Below, piece after piece: positions 23,501-31,536 of a stretch of DNA of 64,000 bases. The DNA is from Entomortierella parvispora (Eukaryota; Mortierellomycota; Mortierellomycetes; Mortierellales; Mortierellaceae), in NCBI GenBank assembly GCA_963573315.1, contig OY752151.1, forward strand, positions 1,302,001 through 1,366,000. The letters run 5' to 3'. The position numbers were made by a program, and so were the translations under genes. How positions within the stretch are numbered: position 1 is the stretch's first letter; every line of letters begins with the position of its first letter. Below the pieces are notes generated by a model that did not search any database, was not told the DNA's origin, and was given only the letters and a program-made list of their open reading frames with translations.

Positions 23501-25434
23501 TTGCAAGCCCTTGACGCGGTCTACACTCTAGCAGGGTTGGCGTACAAGCGTGCCAACATTATCAATGGAAACGAGGGTCACCAAGCAGCAGACTTTTGGT
23601 ATGATATTGCTTTGACCTATTACTATCGGTACGAGAGCGCACTCAAGAAGAACCGTGCGCCGGCATCAGCGAAGCTGGCGAACCAATGGCTGATGGTTGC
23701 TACTCGATGCCTGAAGGCATCACTCCAGATCGAAGAAGAAAATCCAATGGTCTGGAACGCCCTCGGTATTGCCACGTTATCGACCAATGCCAAGATCAGT
23801 CAGCACGCTTTCATCAAGTCGACTGAATATGACCCCAAGGTAAAATGAGGCAGACCAGGGTGATACCTCAATGAATGGCGAAAAGGATTGACGTTAACAT
23901 CGTTTAATATAATATCAATTAGAGTGCGGCCCCTTGGTCCAACTTGGGATTCTTGTATCTACTTAACGCGGAGCTAGAGCTTGCCAACAACGCTTTCAAG
24001 ACTGCTCAGACGCTGGACCCCTCATTCGCTCAAGCATGGACGGGACAGGCTTGTGTGGCTAGCCTTTGGGAGAGTGCTGAATCAACGGCTCTGTTTGCGC
24101 ACGCTTGCGAATCAAGCACATCCTCAGTGCTGGAGGCCAACTATGGCTACGCCGTGAACACGTTTACGGACATTCTCAACAACCTCCACAAGACTTCCTC
24201 TCGGTTGGCCACTTCAGCCTCTTCTTCTGGAAGGCCTACGACGCTGTTGGTGACCCCGGCTTTTGCCCTTTCCAAGTATTTGGAGCAACGACCAAGGGAT
24301 ATCGCAGCATGGAACCTATTGGGATTGATCCGTGAGCGGTTCATGCAACAAGCCGGTGCCGCAGAATGCTTCTTGACAGCTATCAGGATCCTGAATGAAG
24401 ATGAGGGCGAAGCTCACGACATTGGATCTAGTTCATCGAGACGTCGTATGATGCTCCACCACAACCTGGCGCGGGCTTTGCTTGCAATCGAGGATTACGC
24501 AGGTGCTGTGGAAGCATATGAGATTTCGTTAGAGCTCGAGGGTGCAGAGGCCCAACCAAGTGTTATCAGGACTTGCAAGCATTTGGGAGCGGGATTGGCG
24601 CTCTATTACGCAGGAGAGCTGGAACGCAGTCTGGCCATGTTTGAGGTCGCATTATCAGAGACGGAGCAAGTTGAGGGCATGGAAAAGTCTCGAGATGATG
24701 TCATGGTCCTCTTGAGTCAGGTTCTGTGGGCGCTGGGAGGGGATGAGCAGCGAGCGGTTGCGAAGGATGAACTATTCCGTTGTATTGCTCAATCGCCGAC
24801 TCACTTGCCGGCCATTTTCGGATTGGGCGCCATGGGTCTTGTTCAGAACGACGAAACCTTGGCTACAGCGGCTCTGAAGGAGATTCTCAAGTTTTCGCGA
24901 CAGGAATTGGCAGACATGGATCCTGAGAGACGATCGGACAGGATAATCAGTCAATACTATTCTCTTTTAAACGAATCCAAGTTGTCAATTGCTGCGATTT
25001 CGAAATCGGTCCACGAGGCACCTTCGGAGGCACACCTTTGGATTCGGCTTTCAGAACATATCTCAACGACGCTGGCGACGACAGGTGAGACCGAGTATTC
25101 AGTGGCGTTATCGAATGCAAGGACGGGACTGGATTTGTTGGCGAAGCGTCAACATCACAAGGACAATCAGTCGTTTGTGTCGGCTGTGGATCTGGCACGG
25201 GCGTATGCTCAAGTTGCAGGCACAATCTTGTTGGAGGATCAGGAGCGCCAGCAAAAAGTCGCTGCTTGGAAATCGGCAAAGAAGGAAAAGTTGGAGGAGG
25301 AAAGTCGACAGAGTGCGGCCAAGCTGGGCGAAGCGCTGGCCATGGCGCAGAGGGCCGTTCTGGCTGCGCCTTGGGACTTATCGACCTGGCGGGTTGTGGG
25401 CACTGCTGTGCAGACGTTGAGTGAACGCGCTTAG
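20519..25434 (+). CDS. SKI3: SKI3/TTC37-like TPR subunit of the Superkiller complex (about 1,430 aa)
   Basis: Eight exons split by about seven short introns; the first exon is 20519-20637 and the last about 23923-25434. The protein begins MATVKINLKNAREAIANKKY, the usual Ski3 opening, and consists almost wholly of tetratricopeptide repeats. Examples are NYMGLVFSGLAYQNLGQ, NIEAHKGVGFVYCSDGDFES, CAGAFTYLGHYYREVVEDDA and NPMVWNALGIATLSTNAKIS. In yeast and humans Ski3 scaffolds the Ski2-Ski3-Ski8 helicase that feeds mRNA into the cytoplasmic exosome for 3'-5' and no-go/nonstop decay. A charged C-terminal coil (KSAKKEKLEEESRQSAAKL) precedes the last repeats. Length agrees with the family. No frameshift was seen. 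Confidence 0.93.
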
Positions 25435-25849
25435 ACTGTTCTTTCATTCTTTGCCACATTTTTCAAAACAAGAATAAAATTGCAGTTGTTTGGAGGGAAC
25501 CTTGAAGTTGGGCTCATGCACAGTTTTCCACACCATGCAATTCGATAGAAAAAAAGAAAAAAAAGAAAAAGAGCACTGCTGTCATGGGACATGTCAGGAC
25601 GGAAAGCGTAAGCAGCTGCCGAGAGGGAAAAGACAATAACAATGAAAGCTGGGTCAATCCTGAGAGAACCGTCCGGTAAAGACCTGGCAAGGCAAAGTAT
25701 ATTCTGTTCCCGCAGCTGTCTGGTGCAGATGCACAGCCAATCTGCAGGCCTTCAAATAAACACTTGCCCCGCCTTGTCATACCCCTTCTTCGTTCTTCGT
25801 TCTTCCTCTTTTTTCGATCTTTCACTTTCCGGACAACTACTCGATCGCA
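25435..25849. promoter_or_regulatory. Upstream region of ATPase copy 1
   Basis: 415 bp between the SKI3 stop and the first ATPase. It contains an A-rich tract (25545-25570) and the 16-mer GCAGATGCACAGCCAA at 25725-25740, which recurs upstream of ATPase copy 2 (27580-27595). A pyrimidine-rich leader at 25785-25830 precedes the ATG. Confidence 0.5.
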
Positions 25850-27385
25850 ATGCTTGGTACCTTGAAAACAACAGCCGACCAATTGCGATCGGCCAACATT
25901 AGAGTAGCGGCTCGAGAATGTTTCAACGGCACTCTTCAGGTCGAAGCGTCAAGCTTTGCACAAGCGCTCCGGGCGCGAGGTATCGACACGACAAAAAAAC
26001 TCAAGTCGATCGTGGAATCCACAGGATATCTCGAGTTCAGGGATAACATGGTGATTCTTACGCGGCCAAGTTTCAAAGCAAAGCCGGGAACTATTCGCCC
26101 TACAACCCCCACTCCTGCCAGACCAGCATCCACGCCTTCTCCCGCTGTGACTGCAATAAGTAGACCGACTCCAGCCCAACTTACTTCAACTCCACCTGTT
26201 TCGACGGCTTTCACACAACCTGTCTTCGCTCAACCTGTGTTGGCCCTGCCTGTTGTGAACAGGACTACTGCCCCAACATTAGCTGATAATGTGTTGGGAA
26301 CGGCGGAAGAACCACATTATTCAACAGTGGTCACCGACGACGACGACGAGCCTTCAATCACTACACAGACAATCGAGCCTCTATCGTTCAATTGCGATAC
26401 GGACGCCATTCGCCATGTACTCGAGGATCTGGATATCAACGATCTTGATCTGGAGGATATCGGATTGACCGACATCTTCATCGATGTGGGAGGCAACATG
26501 TCGGCCAAGATCAGCGGCAAGACTGTTCAATTGAGGCAGACCATTGAACTCTCAGACGTGGAGGCCATTATGGAAAGATTGCCCAAGGCTATCCCGACCG
26601 AAAAACAAAACCGAGTGATCTTTGGCGACACCTTGCATCGATTGGCAGCCGTGATGTACGATGGAGAGATCTCTGGACTGACAATCCGAGTCGGTCGAAA
26701 AGTCTCTGGATTATTGCCTGTGTTTGAAGGAATGGTAGAGGGCAAGAACGTTCTTCTTTGTGGTGCTCCCAACGTCGGAAAGACAACCTCACTCCGTGAT
26801 CTTTGTTCATATCTCTCTCAAGACAACTGTCTTTGTTTGATCGACACGTCTGGCGAAGTGTGTGGCGACTCTGGGATGAGGACTCGGTTTGTGGGCACCT
26901 CCCGAGTCTTTCGACCTGAGGATCCCGACAAGCAGTACGCCGCCTTGATCGACTGTGTCCGGAACCATTCACCAGACATCATCGCCATTGATGAATTGAA
27001 CACCAAACAAGAGGTCGAGGTCTGCCAGACCATTGCCCTGCGATCCATCCGGATGGTTGCATGTATCCACGGCAACATTGAAGATCTTCTGTACAACTCA
27101 AAGCTGAACAAGACCCTAGGAGGATCTACAGAGGCGCTGGTTTCTGATATGAAGGCCATCGATGGAAGAAAAGTTGTCCACCAACGAAGTACGCGCCCTA
27201 TTTTTGATGTCGTGATCAACATCAAAAGAACTCCCGATGGGCTTGAATATACCTTTATTGACGATGTCTCCGAGAATGTCAGGCTCATGCTGGAGGGCAA
27301 ACCGATTCAGACCGTCACACGGACCATCATTGGAGACGAAATACGGGAGGTGACCAAGGAGACCCTGTTTCCTTGTGCGATATAG
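25850..27385 (+). CDS. SpoIIIAA/Ycf45-like P-loop ATPase, tandem copy 1 (511 aa)
   Basis: Single exon, starting MLGTLKTTADQLRSANIRVA. Residues about 15-75 form a compact module (VEASSFAQALRARGIDTTKK, then IVESTGYLE) that looks like a winged helix. Residues 76-150 are a Pro/Thr/Ala linker, followed by an acidic patch DDDDE at 163-167. The ATPase core (about 240-470) has GLTIRVGRKVSG, Walker A GAPNVGKTT (305-313), a sensor-like LIDTSGEVCGD, Walker B IIAIDEL (387-393), MVACIHGNIEDLL and RPIFDVVINI. This order is that of SpoIIIAA-type ATPases of spore formers and the plastid/cyanobacterial Ycf45 family (ISGLTLRVGR, GRPGVGKTT, VIDE, GTAHG). Function in fungi is unknown to me. It lies tandem with copies 2 and 3. 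Family identity is inferred from motifs only. Confidence 0.75.
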   Translation: MLGTLKTTADQLRSANIRVAARECFNGTLQVEASSFAQALRARGIDTTKKLKSIVESTGYLEFRDNMVILTRPSFKAKPGTIRPTTPTPARPASTPSPAVTAISRPTPAQLTSTPPVSTAFTQPVFAQPVLALPVVNRTTAPTLADNVLGTAEEPHYSTVVTDDDDEPSITTQTIEPLSFNCDTDAIRHVLEDLDINDLDLEDIGLTDIFIDVGGNMSAKISGKTVQLRQTIELSDVEAIMERLPKAIPTEKQNRVIFGDTLHRLAAVMYDGEISGLTIRVGRKVSGLLPVFEGMVEGKNVLLCGAPNVGKTTSLRDLCSYLSQDNCLCLIDTSGEVCGDSGMRTRFVGTSRVFRPEDPDKQYAALIDCVRNHSPDIIAIDELNTKQEVEVCQTIALRSIRMVACIHGNIEDLLYNSKLNKTLGGSTEALVSDMKAIDGRKVVHQRSTRPIFDVVINIKRTPDGLEYTFIDDVSENVRLMLEGKPIQTVTRTIIGDEIREVTKETLFPCAI

Positions 27386-27386
27386 A
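26320..27386 (+). repeat. Near-identical 1.07-kb direct repeat, unit 1 (ATPase core)
   Basis: This segment matches 28219-29285 with a constant offset of 1,899 bp and no indels. I count about 15 single-base differences by eye, about ten of them in the first third. Upstream of the unit the two genes diverge strongly. See the finding on gene conversion. Confidence 0.9.
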
Positions 27387-27805
27387 TGGAAACGCGCCGA
27401 CCTAGATGGTAGCAGGAAGATATACACAATCGCCCAGGCATCTATCTCCCCAATAATAAAGTCTGCGTTGCTGATTATGTTTGCTAATCCGACTTTGAAA
27501 GTAAAACATGGTACACATGTTCGAAGGAACCCTTCTTTTTTTCCTGGTTGCAATTTGTAACCAGTAAATCCAGTCATCTGCAGATGCACAGCCAACTTGG
27601 TTCAAACCACACAGGAAGGCACCTGCCTTGCAAAGAAATTTACTTTGCCATGTCTTATCATTTCATGATAAAAGCTGCATGGCAATCCCAGATTCTTCTT
27701 CCTCTCTTCCATCCTTTCTCTCTCCTTTCTCCTTTTCCCTTCCTTTTCCCTTCCTTTTCCCTTCCTTGACTTTTCCAGGAAAGTCTTCGCCCCCTACATT
27801 CTTCA
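27386..27805. promoter_or_regulatory. Spacer between ATPase copies 1 and 2
   Basis: 420 bp holding the 3' flank of copy 1 (AATAATAAAG near 27450 may act as a polyadenylation signal), the 16-mer GCAGATGCACAGCCAA at 27580-27595, and a strongly CT-rich leader (27690-27780) of repeated TTTTCCCTTCC units. Confidence 0.55.
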
Positions 27806-29284
27806 ATGCTTGCAACTACTTCAACAACTGCAATCGACAGGAGAACAGAGGTAGCTGTCCTTGCTGTAGCTCGCATAATCTTCAGTGGTGGTCTACGTCA
27901 AGTCGAAGCCGGTATTTTCGGACAAGCGCTCCGCGCCCGAGGTATCGATACAGCTGGAAGACTCAGATTGATCGTTCAATCCTCAGGATACCTCCTGTAC
28001 AACGACAACAAAGTGTTCCTCTTCAGGCCAAGTTTCACAAAGGCGGTTGCCCCTACTCTTTCTGCGGCGATCAGTGGACCCGTTGCAGTCCAACCTGCTG
28101 TGACCTTACCTGCTGTGACCTTAGCTGCTGTGACTTTACCTGCTGTGACTTTACCTGCTCCGAATGGGGCTACCATCCCAATTGGAACAGCTGATTCGCA
28201 GGTGAATGAACCCTACTATTCAACAGTCGTCACCGACGACGACGACGAGCCTTCAATCACTACACAGACAATTGAACCTCTATCGTTCAATTGCGATACG
28301 GACGCCATTCGCCATGTACTCGAGGATCTGGATATCGACGATCTTGACCTGGAGGATATCGGATTGACCGACATCTTCATCGATGTTGGAGGCAACATGT
28401 CGGCCAAGATCAGCGGAAAGACTATTCAATTGAGGCAGACCATTGAACTCTCAGATGTGGAGGCCATTATGGAAAGATTGCCCAAGGCTATCCCGACCGA
28501 AAAACAAAACCGAGTGATCTTTGGAGACACCTTGCATCGATTGGCAGCCGTGATGTACGATGGAGAGATCTCTGGACTGACAATCCGAGTCGGTCGAAAA
28601 GTCTCTGGATTGTTGCCTGTGTTTGAAGGAATGGTAGAGGGCAAGAACGTTCTTCTTTGTGGTGCTCCCAACGTCGGAAAGACAACCTCACTCCGTGATC
28701 TTTGTTCATATCTCTCTCAAGACAACTGTCTTTGTTTGATCGACACGTCTGGCGAAGTGTGTGGCGACTCTGGGATGAGGACTCGGTTTGTGGGCACCTC
28801 TCGAGTCTTTCGACCTGAGGATCCCGACAAGCAGTATGCCGCCTTGATCGACTGTGTCCGGAACCATTCACCAGACATCATCGCCATTGATGAATTGAAC
28901 ACCAAACAAGAGGTCGAGGTCTGCCAGACCATTGCCCTGCGATCCATCCGGATGGTTGCATGTATCCACGGCAACATTGAAGATCTTCTGTACAACTCAA
29001 AGCTGAACAAGACCCTTGGAGGATCTACAGAGGCGCTGGTTTCTGATATGAATGCCATCGATGGAAGAAAAGTTGTCCACCAACGAAGTACGCGCCCTAT
29101 TTTTGATGTCGTGATCAACATCAAGAGAACTCCCGATGGGCTTGAATATACCTTTATTGACGATGTCTCCGAGAATGTCAGGCTCATGCTGGAGGGCAAA
29201 CCGATTCAGACCGTCACACGGACCATCATTGGAGACGAAATACGGGAGGTGACCAAGGAGACCCTGTTTCCTTGTGCGATATAG
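27806..29284 (+). CDS. SpoIIIAA/Ycf45-like P-loop ATPase, tandem copy 2 (492 aa)
   Basis: Single exon starting MLATTSTTAIDRRTEVAVLA. The N-terminal module is present in divergent form (VEAGIFGQALRARGIDTAGR, IVQSSGYLLYNDNKV). The linker carries repeated AVTLP units encoded by a 15-bp minisatellite (about 28095-28158). From HYSTVV/PYYSTVV onward the protein is nearly identical to copy 1; I see only three amino-acid changes (N/D, V/I and K/N) over about 350 residues. Walker A, Walker B and the other core motifs are intact, so this copy should be an active NTPase if copy 1 is. The pattern suggests recent duplication or gene conversion of the 3' part. It lies directly upstream of the von Willebrand A gene on the same strand. 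Confidence 0.75.
   Translation: MLATTSTTAIDRRTEVAVLAVARIIFSGGLRQVEAGIFGQALRARGIDTAGRLRLIVQSSGYLLYNDNKVFLFRPSFTKAVAPTLSAAISGPVAVQPAVTLPAVTLAAVTLPAVTLPAPNGATIPIGTADSQVNEPYYSTVVTDDDDEPSITTQTIEPLSFNCDTDAIRHVLEDLDIDDLDLEDIGLTDIFIDVGGNMSAKISGKTIQLRQTIELSDVEAIMERLPKAIPTEKQNRVIFGDTLHRLAAVMYDGEISGLTIRVGRKVSGLLPVFEGMVEGKNVLLCGAPNVGKTTSLRDLCSYLSQDNCLCLIDTSGEVCGDSGMRTRFVGTSRVFRPEDPDKQYAALIDCVRNHSPDIIAIDELNTKQEVEVCQTIALRSIRMVACIHGNIEDLLYNSKLNKTLGGSTEALVSDMNAIDGRKVVHQRSTRPIFDVVINIKRTPDGLEYTFIDDVSENVRLMLEGKPIQTVTRTIIGDEIREVTKETLFPCAI
28095..28158 (+). repeat. 15-bp minisatellite encoding AVTLP repeats
   Basis: About four units of the form GCTGTGACTTTACCT (with CCT, ACC and GCT variants) stand in the linker of ATPase copy 2. 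They are absent from copies 1 and 3. Confidence 0.8.
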
Positions 29285-29285
29285 A
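28219..29285 (+). repeat. Near-identical 1.07-kb direct repeat, unit 2 (ATPase core)
   Basis: Second unit of the direct repeat, matching 26320-27386 at an offset of 1,899 bp. Identity ends abruptly just before ATTCAACAG at the 5' side and a few bases after the shared TAG stop at the 3' side. Confidence 0.9.
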
Positions 29286-29672
29286 TGGACCCGATGGACC
29301 TGTTAGTGAACGAAAAAAAATAAACACTTGTGAAGGCGGCACTCCTCCCCCCAATAGGCAGTGGGCACACAGTAACCGCAACTTTGACCAGGAATGAAAA
29401 TCCCTCAGGGAAGAGAGGTTGGTCCGTATTACAAAAAAAGGCAACTTTCGCCCACTCGACCCTCTCAGAACGTTCTATTTTTTTAGAGCCCTCTCTTTAT
29501 TTAGGCGGAATACAGTAGGCGTCACCTGCTGCCTTTGTTTTGTCGACTCTTGAAAGGTTTAAAAAGCCCAGGGACAGCCCTCGCCCCACATCTCATTTTC
29601 ATTTCTTTCCTTTCCCCCTCCTCCTCCCCACTACCTCCTCTCTACTCCTTCCTCAACACTTTTTTTGCGGCC

Positions 29673-31043
29673 ATGAGCAAACGACTATCAACTTTCTTTG
29701 GCGTCGGCTCCTCTTCCGAAAAGTCTAAAACAAGCCTGGAGAAGGCCAACCAACTGATGGAGCAACGTTGGGGGCCTCCAGGATCTGAACGCTACGAGAT
29801 GGTCATGCGGTACTGGGTCAACACAAGAATGGACGAGTACTGGAATAATCTTCGCAATAACCATCCCAATGAGTTCAAGCGACGTATTAACAAGGGTTAC
29901 TTGGAACCAGTGCCGACCACATGGATCCTCAGTCGATACCTTGCCCAGTCCTACATGGAGGGATCGTACTGGGAAAACCGGGCCGAGAAAAGACTCTACT
30001 TTGTGCTCAACAACGGGAAATCGCCCGATGGCAAGAGGCATCCCCCTCTGCGGCCCCTCAACATCCGACGAGACTGGAACACGATTTTGCAACAGGCGAA
30101 TTACCGCATGGCTCTTCAGATGCCGATCGATCCAAGTCGTTTGGCCTTGTACCAGAGTCCAGGCGATGTCTTCCAGTACGACCCACGAACACGATCGCAC
30201 GAGTACTCGTCTCAAGTTACGAACGTAGTGTACGAGGCTAGGAGACAGGCACTGCACGAGTTGGCTGAGGGACTCCAGAAAGGCACGGACCATTTGGAGA
30301 CGATGTTGCTTATTGATACGTCTGGTTCCATGGGCTGGGATCCCCGCGGGGGTGTCCGAGGCCCAGATGGAATGCTCCGTTACCACGATCAACCGACGAA
30401 CATCAGTTTGGTCGAGCATCTTGTCCATCGCGTCCTTCATCATATGGTGCCCCGTGCCCAGCGAGAGCATCCCCACCAAGTCGGCATCGACACTGTGACA
30501 TTCTCGAGTTCGGGCCTGTATGTCGGTCAGATCTCTGCGAACAACTTTCAAAGTGACTGGAGGAGGGCTGTCCGTGTCGGAGGCGGAACCCAGGTAATGC
30601 AGGGATGGCAGGTGGTGAAGAACACATACTTTGACCATCAACACCGGAACTACGGCCATGGACGATTCGACCCAAAATTTGGTTGGCAGCCTACACCTGG
30701 TATGCCGAAGTTGTCGCTCTTAGTGTTTTTGGATGGCGAGGCCTTCGACATGGACGAGTTTGAACTGGAACTTCTGGGCGAGACGTGGGCCTATGTGACG
30801 ATCGCTTTGGTCGGGATGGAGAACTGTCCTCATCATCATTCGCATGCGATCGAGCTGGAGCGAGTCGCCAGGTTCAATCCCCATATCGGGTTCTTTGATG
30901 TCCACGGACGAGTTTGTGAGCGCATGGTGGTCGAGGACTTGTTGCAGTCCGTGTATCCAGTCGATCCTCCAATGTACCAAGAGATCTTGAAGCCAGAGTT
31001 TGACTTGCCAGCAGGTGCCCCACCCATGTACTCGTCCTGGTAG
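29673..31043 (+). CDS. Free-standing von Willebrand factor A (vWA) domain protein (456 aa)
   Basis: Single exon. The ATG at 29673 (MSKRLSTFFGVGSSSEKSK) is preferred over an in-frame upstream frame that translates CT-rich leader. The N-terminal half (about 200 aa) is charged and Trp/Tyr/Arg-rich (RRINKGYLEPVPTTWILSRY). Then a vWA domain starts with a complete MIDAS motif, LLIDTSGSMGWD. It continues with IDTVTFSSSGLYVG, a GGGTQVMQGW threonine loop and LSLLVFLDGEAFD. No signal peptide or membrane helix is visible, so the protein should be intracellular. Intracellular vWA proteins commonly partner AAA-type ATPases as metal-dependent adaptors (MoxR/vWA, midasin). Its position between ATPase copies 2 and 3 on the same strand suggests, but does not prove, such a partnership. 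Confidence 0.85.
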   Translation: MSKRLSTFFGVGSSSEKSKTSLEKANQLMEQRWGPPGSERYEMVMRYWVNTRMDEYWNNLRNNHPNEFKRRINKGYLEPVPTTWILSRYLAQSYMEGSYWENRAEKRLYFVLNNGKSPDGKRHPPLRPLNIRRDWNTILQQANYRMALQMPIDPSRLALYQSPGDVFQYDPRTRSHEYSSQVTNVVYEARRQALHELAEGLQKGTDHLETMLLIDTSGSMGWDPRGGVRGPDGMLRYHDQPTNISLVEHLVHRVLHHMVPRAQREHPHQVGIDTVTFSSSGLYVGQISANNFQSDWRRAVRVGGGTQVMQGWQVVKNTYFDHQHRNYGHGRFDPKFGWQPTPGMPKLSLLVFLDGEAFDMDEFELELLGETWAYVTIALVGMENCPHHHSHAIELERVARFNPHIGFFDVHGRVCERMVVEDLLQSVYPVDPPMYQEILKPEFDLPAGAPPMYSSW

Positions 31044-31536
31044 CTATGTGGTCAAGATATCCTTTATACCCGCCTCTCTTGTCCGCCTTGTTTAGTATTG
31101 TAGCGAATGGTTTAGTAATAAAAGCAGCTGGCCTGCAGAAGAAACGAATCCCCACACCGCGCACCACAGAAAAGCAGAAAGGGCAGTGCGCGCTCGCGAG
31201 AACCCTCTTTCTCTCAGTCGTTCGAGCTGGCTGGCCTAAACAACAACAACAAAGCAAAGCCCTTTCTTGTGTCAAACAACCAGCCTGTGTCCAAACCACA
31301 CATGCCTGCATGAGAAAGAGGCGAACCATCGCTTTGCCTTCTTTCCCCCAAAGTGAGAGCATCAATTAATGATCAAAACAAAAAAAAAGAAGAGTTGCAC
31401 AGCTTTCCCTTCTTTCCTTTCTCCCTTCTCCATCCGTTCCACGCCCACGCCCACGCCCACGCTCACGCCCGCGTCCACCTTCTCCACCTTCAGACCAGGC
31501 AAACCCCCCTCGGTTCTTCTGGATGTTGATGTTGAG
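31044..31536. promoter_or_regulatory. Spacer upstream of ATPase copy 3
   Basis: About 490 bp. It contains the 3' flank of the vWA gene (AATAAAAG near 31117) and a leader with short CCCACG repeats (31441-31470). The frame is open from 31369, but translation probably starts at 31537. Confidence 0.5.
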
